From: Candidatus Polarisedimenticolia bacterium
Lineage (GTDB): Bacteria; Acidobacteriota; Polarisedimenticolia; Gp22-AA2
Direction: 5' to 3'
Assembly (NCBI GenBank): GCA_036001465.1
Contig: DASYUH010000060.1
Location: 61,714-125,713 of the forward strand
Length of the DNA: 64,000 bases
Part shown: one piece after another, positions 38,142 through 46,857 of the stretch
Layout: every line of letters begins with the position of its first letter
Numbering within the stretch: the first letter of the stretch is position 1
Program-made: the position numbers and the translations under genes
The notes under the pieces: model-generated
Database searches by the model: none
What the model saw: the letters and a program-made list of their open reading frames with translations, nothing else
Told to the model about the DNA's origin: nothing

Positions 38142-40298
38142 CTATTCCGAGGCCTTCCCCCCGCCCTGCTCCGCCGTCATCGGCAGCCCGCGCTTGCGCA
38201 TCAGGGCCGCGATCCCCGGGTCCCGGCCGCGGAAATTGCGATAGTCCTCGGCGGGATCGATGGTGTTCCCCGTCGAGAAGACGTTGTCGCGCAGGCGCTT
38301 CGCGACGGCCTTGTCGTACGGTCCGCCGGCCTCCACGAACGCCTCCCAGGCGTCGGCCGAGAGCGTGTCGGACCAGAGGTAGCTGTAGTAGCCGGCGGAG
38401 TAGCCGTCGCTCGAGAAGATGTGGCTGAACTGGGTCGTGCGATGGCGCATGACGATCTCCTTCGGCATGCCGAGCGCTGTGAGCGTCTCGCGCTCGAAGA
38501 CCTGGGGATCGATCGTCCCGTCCGCCGTGGCCGCGAGATGGAGCTTCATGTCGACCAGGGCGCCGGCGAGGTACTCCACCGTGATGAACCCCTGATTGAA
38601 CTTGGAGGCGCGGTCGATCTTCTCCACCAGATCCTTCGGGATCGGCTTGCCCGTCTTGTAGTGCAGGGCGAAGCGGTTGAGGATCTCGGGCACGGACATC
38701 CAGTGCTCGAGCAGCTGCGACGGGAACTCGACGAAGTCGCGCGCGACGTCGGTCCCGGAGAGGGACGGGTAGTTCACGGACGACAGGAGCCCGTGCAGCG
38801 CGTGCCCGAACTCGTGGAACATCGTCGACGCGTCGTCCCAGCTGATCAGGACCGGCTCCCCCGGCTTTCCCTTGACGAAGTTGGCGTTGTTCGACACGAT
38901 CGTCGTCACGACACCGTCGAACTTCGACTGGTTGCGGTACGCGTTCATCCAGGCGCCGGATCTCTTGCCGGGGCGCGCGTACGGGTCGAAGTACCACAGC
39001 CCGACGTGCTTCCCGGCGGCGTCCGTCACCTCCCACACGCGGATGTCCGGATGTGCGATCGGAACGCCCCTGGTCGGCTTGAACTGCAGCCCGAAGAGCC
39101 GGCCGGCGTTCCAGAAGATCGCCTCACGCATCTTCTCGAGCTGCAGGTACGGCGTGACGGCGTTCTGGTCGAGGTCGTACCTGGCCTTGCGGACCTTCTC
39201 GGCGTAGTACCGGTAATCCCACGGCTCGATCGTGACCCTCGTGCCCCCCTGGGCGGCCGCCGCGTCCGCCACCGCCTGCATGTCGGCGACTTCCTCGCGC
39301 ACGCGGGCGACCGCCGGCTTCCAGACCGCCTCCATCAGCTCCATGGCGCGCTCGGGAGTCTTCGCCATCGAATCCTCGAGCCGCCAGTGCGCGTGCGTCG
39401 CGTAGCCCAGGAGCTTCGCCCGCTCGGCACGCAGCTTCAGGACCTCGGAGATCGTGGCGTTGTTGTCCTTCGCGTCGCCGTTGTTGCCGCGGCTGTAGTA
39501 GGTGCGCCATACCTTCTCGCGCAGATCGCGACGATCGGCGTACGTGAGGAACGGCTCCATGCTCGAGCGCGTGTTCAGGATCGCCCACTGCCCCTTGCGC
39601 CCGCGCGCCTCGGCGGCCTCCGCGGCCCCGGCCCGCGCCCCGGTCGGCAGCCCCGCGAGATCCGATTCCTTCTCGAGGTAGAGCACGTAGTCCGTCTCGT
39701 CCGCCAGGAGGTTCTGGGAAAACGTGGTGAACAGGGTCGCGAGCCTCTGATTGATCTCCGCCACGCGCTGCCGTGCGGCCCCTTCGAGGCGCGCCCCGGC
39801 GTGGACGAAGGTCGTGTAGTCCAGCCAGACCAGCCGCTTCTGCTCCGGCGTCAGGCCGCTCGACTCGCGCGCGTCATAGACGGCGGCGATCCGCGAGAAC
39901 AGCTCCCTGTTCTGGACGATCTGATCGTTGAAGGCCGCGAGCTTGGGCGCCATCTCCGTCTCGACCTTCTGGAACTCGTCCGTGCTCATCGTGGACCTGA
40001 AGACGTTGTAGATCGGGGAGATCCGCTCGAGGGCTTTTCCCGCCCGCTCGAACGCGGCGATGGTGTTCTCGAAGTCGGGCTTGGCCGGGCTCTTCGCGAT
40101 CGCGTCGATTTCCTTCAGGTTCTCGGCCATCGCGGCTTCGAGCGCCGGCTTGAAGTCCGCGACCTTGACCTTGTCGAACGGCGGCACCCCGCCGTACGGT
40201 CCGGACCACTTCTGGAGCAAGGGGTTCTCGGCTTTCAACGGCGTGGCCGCGAGCACGGCGACCGCGGCGGCGACCACGAGCAAACCGGTCTTCGGCAT
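38142..40298 (-). CDS. M3-family oligopeptidase, exported
   Basis: 718 residues with a signal peptide (about 1-23), then the long helical lid of thimet-type oligopeptidases and the zinc motif HEFGHALHG (about 494) with the downstream Glu helix (DFVEFPSQLLEHW). YFDPYARPGKRSGAW and DGYSAGYYSYLWSD are M3/Dcp signatures. It is probably a dipeptidyl carboxypeptidase or oligopeptidase acting on short peptides in the periplasm, overlapping in role with the M2 and M13 enzymes in this window. The GST gene follows after 20 bp. Confidence 0.95.
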   Translation of the reverse strand: MPKTGLLVVAAAVAVLAATPLKAENPLLQKWSGPYGGVPPFDKVKVADFKPALEAAMAENLKEIDAIAKSPAKPDFENTIAAFERAGKALERISPIYNVFRSTMSTDEFQKVETEMAPKLAAFNDQIVQNRELFSRIAAVYDARESSGLTPEQKRLVWLDYTTFVHAGARLEGAARQRVAEINQRLATLFTTFSQNLLADETDYVLYLEKESDLAGLPTGARAGAAEAAEARGRKGQWAILNTRSSMEPFLTYADRRDLREKVWRTYYSRGNNGDAKDNNATISEVLKLRAERAKLLGYATHAHWRLEDSMAKTPERAMELMEAVWKPAVARVREEVADMQAVADAAAAQGGTRVTIEPWDYRYYAEKVRKARYDLDQNAVTPYLQLEKMREAIFWNAGRLFGLQFKPTRGVPIAHPDIRVWEVTDAAGKHVGLWYFDPYARPGKRSGAWMNAYRNQSKFDGVVTTIVSNNANFVKGKPGEPVLISWDDASTMFHEFGHALHGLLSSVNYPSLSGTDVARDFVEFPSQLLEHWMSVPEILNRFALHYKTGKPIPKDLVEKIDRASKFNQGFITVEYLAGALVDMKLHLAATADGTIDPQVFERETLTALGMPKEIVMRHRTTQFSHIFSSDGYSAGYYSYLWSDTLSADAWEAFVEAGGPYDKAVAKRLRDNVFSTGNTIDPAEDYRNFRGRDPGIAALMRKRGLPMTAEQGGGKASE

Positions 40299-40415
40299 GG
40301 GCAGGGCTCCTTATCATCGAGTCAGGCCAGCGATTTTATTACGGATCGGGTCCCGCGTCCGCTGTCAGCCGGCCCTCCCGGCGAAGTGGCCGTACCGCGA
40401 ATCGTGTCCCGACCC

Positions 40416-41906
40416 CTATTTCTTCGACGGCCGCATCGCCGCCCGGAGCTTGTCGGCAAGCGAGCCGAAGCCCTCGGCCTGCGCCTGGTCCTGCTGGGCC
40501 GCGTACTCGCGGACTTCACTCTTCTCCCCGGCCTCGAGGACCGCCTTGCGACTCAGCTGGATCCGTCGCCCCGCCGGGTCGACCTCGAGCACGATCACCT
40601 CGACCTCGCTCCCGAGCGGAAACGCCTTCCGCAGGTCGCCCCCCCTGTCGACCCCGGTCTCCGAGAGGTGGATGAGACCCGTGCGCCCGGGCGCCAGGAA
40701 TACGAAGACACCGTACTTCTCGATACGCTCCACCTTCCCCGTGAGGCGGGCCCCGGCCACGATCTCCACGCGGGGCTGAGGCTGCGGGGCCTGGGACTCG
40801 GCGGCATGCCCGGTCGCACCCTGGGCCCTTACCGACCCGGCCTCCAGCACCGCGACTCCGATCCTCTTCTTCTCCGGATCGATGCTCAGGATCTCGACCG
40901 CGACCGTGGCCCCCGGCGGGACGGCCGCCTTCCATCCATCCCGCTTCCCCGTCGGCGCGAACGCGGAGACGTGGGCCAGCGCTTCGATCCCCGGCTCCAG
41001 CTCCACGAAGACGCCGAAGTCGGCGATGCGGGTGACCTTCCCCTTCAGCGCCTGGCCGGTTTGATACTTCCCGGCCACCGTCGACCAGGGATCGGCCTGC
41101 AGCTGCTTGAGGCCGAGCGAGATCTTCCGGCCGTCGTCGTCCACGCGGAGGACCCTGACCGTGATCGCGTCACCCGGCCGGACCACGTCCGCCGGATTCT
41201 CCACCCGCGACCAGCCCATCTCCGACACGTGGAGGAGGCCCTGGACCCCCCCGCCGAGGTCGACGAACGCGCCGTATGCCATCACCGACGCCACGCGGCC
41301 CGGCAGGTCCGCCCCGGGGACGACGGCCCGGCGGATCGCCTCGGCCTTCTCACTCTCCTCGTCCTTGAGGAAGGCGCGCCGGGAGACGACGATGTCCTTG
41401 CCATCCTCCTTGAACTCGACGATCCGGAACGTGTAGCCCTGCCCGACGTGGACCGCGGGATCGTCCGTGAAGCGAGTGTCGATCTGCGAGATCGGACAGA
41501 AGGCGCGCTGCCCGCCGATTCGAACCTCGTACCCCCCCTTGATCGCCTTTTCGACATGACCCTCCACCGGGAGGCCGGCTCGGAACGCATCGTTCAGTCG
41601 CTGCCGTGTGACCGCGCCCCGGGCGAGCTTGTGCGACAGCTTCAGGCCGCCGACGGTCGAGACGACGACCGCCTGGACGGTGTCTCCCACCTTCACCTGG
41701 ACTTCGCTGTCCGGGTCCGCCAGCTCCTCGACGTCGATGGTCGCCTCACCCTTGCCACCGATATCGACGAACGCCACCTCGGCCCCGATCGCGACGATCG
41801 TCCCCTGGACCGTCTCCCCCTCCTGGTGAAATGTCGGGGCGAGCGATTCCTCCATCATCCGTGCGAACTCGTCCTTTTCATCGGGATCGGAGCGCGGGAG
41901 GTCCAT
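40416..41906 (-). CDS. Multi-S1-domain RNA-binding protein (ribosomal protein S1-like)
   Basis: 496 residues with about five S1 OB-fold repeats: near 25-95 (GTIVAIGAEVAFVDIGGKGE), 105-175, 185-260 (GRVASVMAYGAFVDLGGGVQ), 270-345 (GKVTRIADFGVFVELEPGIE) and 395-465 (GKVERIEKYGVFVFLAPGRT). The third to fifth contain canonical GxFV and G-L-H/L-S-E cores. It resembles ribosomal protein S1 and S1-like translation factors; whether it is the housekeeping S1 or a paralogue cannot be told here. An ATG three codons upstream (41915) is an alternative start. The region between it and the M3 gene (about 115 bp) looks empty. Confidence 0.85.
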   Translation of the reverse strand: MDLPRSDPDEKDEFARMMEESLAPTFHQEGETVQGTIVAIGAEVAFVDIGGKGEATIDVEELADPDSEVQVKVGDTVQAVVVSTVGGLKLSHKLARGAVTRQRLNDAFRAGLPVEGHVEKAIKGGYEVRIGGQRAFCPISQIDTRFTDDPAVHVGQGYTFRIVEFKEDGKDIVVSRRAFLKDEESEKAEAIRRAVVPGADLPGRVASVMAYGAFVDLGGGVQGLLHVSEMGWSRVENPADVVRPGDAITVRVLRVDDDGRKISLGLKQLQADPWSTVAGKYQTGQALKGKVTRIADFGVFVELEPGIEALAHVSAFAPTGKRDGWKAAVPPGATVAVEILSIDPEKKRIGVAVLEAGSVRAQGATGHAAESQAPQPQPRVEIVAGARLTGKVERIEKYGVFVFLAPGRTGLIHLSETGVDRGGDLRKAFPLGSEVEVIVLEVDPAGRRIQLSRKAVLEAGEKSEVREYAAQQDQAQAEGFGSLADKLRAAMRPSKK

Positions 41907-42081
41907 GGCTCGCATCTTATCAGCCCCCCGCCCGGCGGGGCCAATGGCCATTCCGGGCGGCTGCGGACCGCCCGACGTGTCGCGACTGCAGGTTGCACCG
42001 CGCCCGCCCGGATCCGGAGAATACGGGATCGGATTGCCTTGACCAGGCACCGCCTGGAAGGGAGATCACGCTCCCCGGCAT

Positions 42082-42210
42082 GTGCACGTTTACCGGGACC
42101 GGCGGTTCGTCGTTAAGCGGGACCTCGACAACTGGAAGCCCATGAAGGGCAAAGCCCCTCGTCGAGTTCTTGAGCTCATCGAGGCGCTGCAATCGGAGGG
42201 CGCGCTGTGA
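42082..42210 (+). CDS. Small DUF4160-like protein, first half of a coupled pair
   Basis: 42 residues from a GTG. The frame actually opens at 42043 with GDHAPRHVHVYRDRRF, and the HVHV core followed by KRDLDNWKPMKG and a helical C-terminus (RRVLELIEALQSEG) looks like small DUF4160-type proteins seen in toxin-antitoxin-like pairs. Homologues usually have more residues before HVHV; an in-frame stop at 42040 may have shortened this one. Its TGA overlaps the GTG start of the next gene, which strongly suggests co-translation. No start codon precedes GDHAP in frame, so the N-terminus is uncertain. Confidence 0.5.
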   Translation: MHVYRDRRFVVKRDLDNWKPMKGKAPRRVLELIEALQSEGAL

Positions 42211-42674
42211 AGATTCGAAGCGTAGCCTTCAATAACCGGAAGAAGGGGTTTGAGGTCCGCACTTCAAAGGCGGCGTTCTGGTTTCCGTACGCCAAGCTCG
42301 AGATCCAGTCCACTTCGGACGACCCGGTCGTCCGGGCCGTCGTCGACGCCGAAATCGGCAGAGAAGGCTTCAGCTATGCCCTCGCCTCCGGAAAGGAGGG
42401 CACGGTCCACATCGATCGGGTGCTCGAATACGATCAGGACCCGGAATATCTCCGGGACCGGCTCCTCTATAGACTGACGCTCGAAGCGCAGAGGAGAGTC
42501 GCCCGAAGCAGGTTGAGCCGGCGCGAGATTATCCGGCGATTGGGCACCTCGGCGACACAGTTCTACCGCTTGCTCGATCAAACCAACTACCGCAAGTCGA
42601 TTGATCAACTGCTCTCGCTGCTTCACGTTTTGGATTGCGATGTCGACCTGGTTGTACGCGCGAAGAGCGCCTGA
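42207..42674 (+). CDS. HTH-containing protein coupled to the DUF4160-like gene (antitoxin/regulator candidate)
   Basis: 155 residues from a GTG that overlaps the preceding stop. The N-terminal half is beta-rich (IRSVAFNNRKKGFEVRTSKA, FPYAKLEIQ), resembling DUF2442-like domains. The C-terminal half holds a helix-turn-helix of Cro/XRE type (SRREIIRRLGTSATQFYRLL) and a closing helix (SIDQLLSLLHVLDCDVDLVV). The pair resembles type II toxin-antitoxin operons in which the larger protein binds DNA, though neither partner has a proven toxin fold. GC content is lower than in nearby genes, in keeping with an accessory origin. Confidence 0.75.
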   Translation: MKIRSVAFNNRKKGFEVRTSKAAFWFPYAKLEIQSTSDDPVVRAVVDAEIGREGFSYALASGKEGTVHIDRVLEYDQDPEYLRDRLLYRLTLEAQRRVARSRLSRREIIRRLGTSATQFYRLLDQTNYRKSIDQLLSLLHVLDCDVDLVVRAKSA

Positions 42675-42830
42675 CTGAGTGGATCAGCGCACAACGCCGC
42701 AGGCTTTCAGGCCTCGGACCACTCCGCCCTGAAGATCGGGCTTATGGCGAGCGGCAGGATGACGAGGATCATAGAGGCAGGCGTGTTCCGGATCACGTAG
42801 AGGGTTCCGCAGACACCCGCAGACACCCCT

Positions 42831-45350
42831 TCAGCGGCAGCGGGCGGCCACCAGGGTGATGTCGTCCGCCTGCTCGCCGGCGCTGAATTCCCGGACCGCC
42901 TGGAGGACGGCGGCCACGAGCGCCGGCGCCTCCGCGTGGCGATGGCGGCGCAGCGTCTCCAGGAGGCGCGCTTCGCCGAACTCGTCGTCCTGGTCGCCTC
43001 TCGCCTCGGTGATGCCGTCGCTGTACAGCAGCAACGCGTCCCCGGGCGCGAGAGTCGTCTCCGCCACCGTGCAGTCCCACGCTTCGAAGGCACCCAGGAT
43101 GGTGGCCGTGGCCGCGAGGCGCTCCACGCTGCCGTCCGTGCGCAGCAGGATGGGCGGGTTGTGCCCGCAGTTCGTGTAGCGCAGGCGGCGCGTCGTGTCC
43201 TCGTAGCAGCCGAAGAAGAGCGTGGCGTACCGATGGTCGGCGATCGACTCGCGCATCGCCTGGTTCAGCCTGCACAACATTCCACGCAGGTCCTCCTGGG
43301 CCAGGCCCGACTGGCTGCGCAGGTTCGCCTGCAGGGTGGCCATCATCAAGGCCCCGGCGATCCCCTTTCCGGCGATGTCGGCCAGCACCAGTCCGACCCG
43401 GCCGCCGCCGAGCTCGAGGAAATCGTAATAGTCGCCGCCGACGGCGCGCGCCTGCAGGCAGTGGCCGGCGCAGTCGAGTGTCTGCAGCCGCGGGACGCGG
43501 CGTGGCAGGAGCCGTGACTGCACTTCCTTCGCCAGCTCCAGCTCGACCGTGGCCCGCCGCTCGGCCTCCAAGCGCTCGGCCATCTGCCCGGCGAGCCGGA
43601 TGTTCTCCAGCGCCAGCGCCGCCTGGCTCGCCACAGACGTCAGCAGGAGCCGGTCCTCTTTCGAGTACGGCTCCTCGGAGAGACGCTCTCCCAGGAGGAT
43701 GACGCCGGCCTGGCGTCCGTCCCTTCCGAAGAGCGGCACGCGGCGCCCGGAGTCCGTCACACGGTCCATGGACGAGCCGGCCGGCGGGATCCGTTCCGGG
43801 CCCCCCGGCGATGCGCCGTGCACCGCCACGAGAGAGCCGCCGCAGTCTTCCAGATAGATCGCCAGCGTGCTGGGATGAAGCGCCTGCCGGATGTGGCCGG
43901 CCAGGAATGCTCCCAGCTCCTCCCGCGTGGTGGCCGCGGACGTCTTCTCGGCCAGCGCCTGCATGATCTGCCGGGCGTCGTAGGCGCTGCGGAAGAAGGC
44001 GCGGTCGATCCTCTCCGTCACCCGTGTCCGCAGCCGCGTGCCCGTCCACACGAGAGCGATGCCGAATCCCGCCCCGAGGGTGGTGCCGGCGGCCGCGCCG
44101 AGATCCAGGCGGGCCAGCAGGAATCCCGAGGACCAGCGGGCGAAGAGAACCGTCAAGGCGAACCCCGCGACGATGAGCAGCAGCGTGAAGCCGCGCTGCA
44201 CCAGCAGGTAGCGCGCCCCCCGCTTCAGGAGCAGCGGGATCTCCAGGACCCGGTGCATGATGATGGCGTAGGCGAACGACAGCGGCAGCAGCAGGACGGC
44301 CAGGACACTCGGCGACCACACCCAGAAGGGGAAACTGTACGGGTCCCGATGCGTGAGGACGGCCGCGGCGTTCAGCGCCATGAAGGGCAGGACACCCGCG
44401 ACCGTGCCCCAGACGATGACCCTGGTCCTGCGTCGCGCCTCGGCGGCGGGAGCGCTCAGACCGTTCCACACCAGCGAGGCGAGAGCGAGCGCCGTGGCTC
44501 CGAAGAAGTAGATCGCGAGACCTGCGGCGGTCGCCGTCGGACCGATCCGATCGGCGAACCGGAACAGGGGGGCGCGGCCGCCGGCCCAGTAGGCCGCGAT
44601 CCCCAGCGGCACGACCACGGCCGCGGCCGCCGCCAGCAACCACGATTTCAACCAGGGCACTCGTCGATCGATCGGAGAGGGAACCGGGAAGACCGCGCAG
44701 AAGTAATAGGCAAAGGCCCCGAACAGGCCATTGAAGATGATCTTGTAGGCGGCGGCGAAGCCGCGCAGGGAACGCGGGATGACCCCCTCCAGGTTCAGCA
44801 TCGGCGCGACCGCGATGAAGCTGGCGAACAGAAGCGCCAGCAGCCAGGCGTTGCGATCCTGCAGGCGCATGAACAGGACGAAGAACCCCACGGCGAGGAA
44901 CATCACGGGGAAGGAGCCGACGGCCTGTGTGGCGATAGCCTGCGCCCGCGTCCGCTCGCCCCGCCCCGCGGGCGGCGGGCCAAGCATCACCGGCAGGACC
45001 CTGGGAGCGGACTCCCCGGGTCTCTCGATCGTCAGGCGTACGACGTCGCCCGGCCAACCGCGGGTCACCGTCTCCGGAAAAGAGGTGTAGGCCACGACGG
45101 TCCAGCCGTCGATCGCGCGCACGATGTCTCCCGGCTGCACTCCGGCCGCCTTCGCACCGCTGCCTTCGATGACCTGGCTCACGCGCAGAGAGTCCGCGCC
45201 GTGCGGGTCGTCGAACTGAATGCCCATCACCGCCCGCGGCTGGGCGCGAATGCAATACATCCACAGGCCGCTGTAGAGGACGGTCGCCGCGGCGAGCAGC
45301 ATCGCCGCGAATCTCAGAAGAGGCAGTGGCAGAGACGTGAATCCGCGCAT
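42831..45350 (-). CDS. Membrane PP2C (SpoIIE/RsbU-type) phosphatase with PDZ and GAF domains
   Basis: 839 residues. Order: N-terminal helix, extracytoplasmic PDZ domain (about 45-120, GAKAAGVQPGDIVRAIDG), about eight membrane helices (150-430), a GAF domain (about 460-600) and a C-terminal PP2C phosphatase (about 610-835) with RAVGGDYYDF, VLADIAGKGIAGA, YATLFFG and DALLLYSDGITEA, which supply the metal-binding acidic residues. Such enzymes dephosphorylate anti-anti-sigma factors in partner-switching pathways; no such partner gene is nearby. A TATAAT on this strand (45366-45361) lies 10 nt before the ATG, implying a very short leader. Confidence 0.93.
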   Translation of the reverse strand: MRGFTSLPLPLLRFAAMLLAAATVLYSGLWMYCIRAQPRAVMGIQFDDPHGADSLRVSQVIEGSGAKAAGVQPGDIVRAIDGWTVVAYTSFPETVTRGWPGDVVRLTIERPGESAPRVLPVMLGPPPAGRGERTRAQAIATQAVGSFPVMFLAVGFFVLFMRLQDRNAWLLALLFASFIAVAPMLNLEGVIPRSLRGFAAAYKIIFNGLFGAFAYYFCAVFPVPSPIDRRVPWLKSWLLAAAAAVVVPLGIAAYWAGGRAPLFRFADRIGPTATAAGLAIYFFGATALALASLVWNGLSAPAAEARRRTRVIVWGTVAGVLPFMALNAAAVLTHRDPYSFPFWVWSPSVLAVLLLPLSFAYAIIMHRVLEIPLLLKRGARYLLVQRGFTLLLIVAGFALTVLFARWSSGFLLARLDLGAAAGTTLGAGFGIALVWTGTRLRTRVTERIDRAFFRSAYDARQIMQALAEKTSAATTREELGAFLAGHIRQALHPSTLAIYLEDCGGSLVAVHGASPGGPERIPPAGSSMDRVTDSGRRVPLFGRDGRQAGVILLGERLSEEPYSKEDRLLLTSVASQAALALENIRLAGQMAERLEAERRATVELELAKEVQSRLLPRRVPRLQTLDCAGHCLQARAVGGDYYDFLELGGGRVGLVLADIAGKGIAGALMMATLQANLRSQSGLAQEDLRGMLCRLNQAMRESIADHRYATLFFGCYEDTTRRLRYTNCGHNPPILLRTDGSVERLAATATILGAFEAWDCTVAETTLAPGDALLLYSDGITEARGDQDDEFGEARLLETLRRHRHAEAPALVAAVLQAVREFSAGEQADDITLVAARCR

Positions 45351-45352
45351 GT

Positions 45353-45745
45353 GTGGGCGGATTATATCTCCGGGCCCGGGCGGGCCTTCAGCGGCTCCAG
45401 TTTGCGAGGGGCGAGGTCTATCTCGTGTCCTTCGATCCCACCGTAGGCGCGGAGATCAGGAAGACTCGACCCGCTCTCGTCATCCAGAACGACATCGCCA
45501 ACCGCTGGAGCCCGGTGACGATCGTCGCGGCCATCACATCGCGGCCTGACGGAACCGTCTATCCCGCCGATGTGCGCGTCGATCCGCCGGAGGGGAGCCT
45601 GAGCGTCCCCTCGGTCGTCCTCCTGAACCAGATCCGCACGATCGACAGGCGTCGCCTGGTGAAGCGGCTCGGTCGATTGCGGCCCGATACCATGAAGCAG
45701 GTGAACCGCTCGCTCCATCTCAACCTCGGCCTCGCCGGCCTCTGA
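45353..45745 (+). CDS. MazF/PemK-type endoribonuclease toxin without visible antitoxin
   Basis: 130 residues by the longest frame. The MazF fold is clear: RGEVYLVSFDPTVGAEIRKTRPALVIQND at the N-terminus, with the catalytic Arg/Thr region, then VTIVAAITS, and SVVLLNQIRTIDRRRL near the C-terminus. It should cleave RNA at specific sites. The first about 16 residues (GGLYLRARAG) are not MazF-like and lie over the promoter of the divergent phosphatase, and no ATG, GTG or TTG falls near the expected N-terminus. The usual antitoxin gene just upstream is missing. The locus is therefore either an orphan toxin or a module that has lost its 5' part. Confidence 0.75.
   Translation: MGGLYLRARAGLQRLQFARGEVYLVSFDPTVGAEIRKTRPALVIQNDIANRWSPVTIVAAITSRPDGTVYPADVRVDPPEGSLSVPSVVLLNQIRTIDRRRLVKRLGRLRPDTMKQVNRSLHLNLGLAGL
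45361..45366 (-). promoter_or_regulatory. TATAAT -10 element of the PP2C phosphatase gene
   Basis: Read on the reverse strand this is a perfect TATAAT, 10 nt before the ATG, predicting a leader of about three bases. It also lies inside the 5' end of the oppositely oriented MazF frame, which casts doubt on that frame's apparent start. Confidence 0.45.
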
Positions 45746-46041
45746 GGCCCTCGGCATTCCACACGACTCCCACGACCGATCTTCGCCTACCGTCTTTCCC
45801 TGTTCGTCCTCGACCATTCGCAGCGCCGCGGCTTCGTCCTCTGGGACGCCTTATGGGTCGGTGTCGGACTGGATGACCTGGGCGGCTTCTCCGCGCACCC
45901 CATCAATCCAGGATTGGCGCTCCGTTTGCACCACCTCCCCTGGAGGCATCGCGCATCCCCTCTTCGTGGTCGCCTGCGTGCTTCGAAGCGCAGCCTGTGT
46001 AACAGCTCGCTACTACCTCTGTATCGATGAGACATCATGTC
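45746..46041. other. Gap with no recognisable gene
   Basis: About 300 bp between the MazF-like gene and the DUF4258 gene. I find no convincing reading frame, repeat or RNA. The last 60 bp become clearly AT-richer and lead into a promoter. Confidence 0.5.
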
Positions 46042-46069
46042 TTGACTTTACATCAACTATGACTATGAT
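46042..46069 (+). promoter_or_regulatory. Sigma-70-like promoter TTGACT-16-TATGAT
   Basis: TTGACT (46042-46047) and TATGAT (46064-46069) are spaced by 16 bp in a local AT-rich patch. The -10 overlaps the ATGs at 46059 and 46065. A transcript starting near 46076 would miss those codons, leaving TTG at 46092, preceded by GAGAG, as the next in-frame start. Confidence 0.55.
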
Positions 46070-46361
46070 CTCCTTTGCGAGTCGAGAGCCATTGAGTCCG
46101 CCGGATGCCAGGCGGCTGATCCTAGAGATCCTGACTGGTGGCGAGGTCGTTTCCTCGAGGCATGCTGCGGATGAGATGGCGAAGGACGACCTGACGATGG
46201 TCGATTGCGTCAATGCCCTGCGTGCCGGGTTCGTCGAGCCTGCCGAGATGGAGCGCGGGACCTGGCGCTATCGCGTCAACGCGCGGCGAATATCCGTCGT
46301 CGTGGCATTCCGATCCGAGACAAGCCTGGTGGTCGTGACCGCCTGGAGGTCCAGGCGATGA
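46059..46361 (+). CDS. DUF4258-like small protein, probable toxin of a DUF4258/YgiT pair
   Basis: Up to 100 residues. The core SSRHAADEMAKDDLTMVDCVNAL followed by WRYRVNARRISVVVAFRS and VVVTAWRSRR is typical of DUF4258, a BECR/RelE-like fold usually encoded directly before an antitoxin with a YgiT zinc finger. Here such a gene begins 10 bp downstream, so a type II toxin-antitoxin unit is the best reading. The start is uncertain: a strong promoter overlaps the first two ATGs, and translation may begin at TTG 46092. Confidence 0.8.
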   Translation: MTMISFASREPLSPPDARRLILEILTGGEVVSSRHAADEMAKDDLTMVDCVNALRAGFVEPAEMERGTWRYRVNARRISVVVAFRSETSLVVVTAWRSRR

Positions 46362-46371
46362 GGTCAATGCA

Positions 46372-46857
46372 ATGAAATGCCCCCAATGCAGCCACCAGAT
46401 GAAGACGGGCCGCGAGAACTATCTGTACAAGGAGAGCGGCCTGCCCAACGTCACGCTGGTAGGTATCGAGGTGAGTCGCTGCCCTTCCTGCGGTGAGCAG
46501 GAGGCCGTGATCCCCAGGATCGAGCAACTCCACCGCGTCATCGGCACCGCGATCGCTCGAAAGCGACCCGGCCTGACCCCGGCGGAGATCCGCTTCTTGC
46601 GAAAGTGCCTCGGCTGGTCGGGGTCCGAGTTCTCGGCGCACATGGGTGTGTCGGCCGAGACGGTCTCCCGCTGGGAGAGCGGGTCGGCCACCATGGGGTC
46701 GGCGGCGGAAAGACTCCTGAGGCTGGCCACCCTGACGCGGGAACCGGCGGCCGATTATTCGCTCGGACTCCTGAAGGACATGGCACGGACGGAGCCGGTC
46801 GCCCAGCGACTGCAAGTGCGCGTCGAGAAGGGCCGCTGGAGCGCCGAGGCGGCGTAG
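46372..46857 (+). CDS. YgiT-type zinc-finger/HTH antitoxin (MqsA-like)
   Basis: 161 residues. The N-terminal zinc finger has two CxxC pairs (KCPQCSH and RCPSCGE). A linker leads to an XRE-type helix-turn-helix (LGWSGSEFSAHMGVSAETVSRWE) at about 83-105. The last 35 residues are probably flexible. The layout is that of MqsA, which neutralises its toxin with the zinc domain and binds the operon promoter with the HTH. It sits 10 bp after the DUF4258 gene. The inferred target for autorepression is the TTGACT/TATGAT promoter upstream. Confidence 0.88.
   Translation: MKCPQCSHQMKTGRENYLYKESGLPNVTLVGIEVSRCPSCGEQEAVIPRIEQLHRVIGTAIARKRPGLTPAEIRFLRKCLGWSGSEFSAHMGVSAETVSRWESGSATMGSAAERLLRLATLTREPAADYSLGLLKDMARTEPVAQRLQVRVEKGRWSAEAA

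Noticed and set aside
38421..42116. A forward frame of more than 1,200 codons opposite the M3 peptidase and S1-like genes
   Set aside because: The translation is repetitive Arg/Leu/Asp/Val sequence typical of antisense frames; both reverse-strand genes have full catalytic or domain motifs.
42675..42830. Short hydrophobic frame on the reverse strand (RNTPASMILVILPLAISP)
   Set aside because: About 25 residues, no start or ribosome-binding site, and no recognisable family; left as intergenic.
45760..45860. Reverse-strand frame containing AALRMVEDEQGKTVGED
   Set aside because: Looks protein-like for about 20 residues, but has no continuation or start and overlaps the MazF tail; too weak to call.
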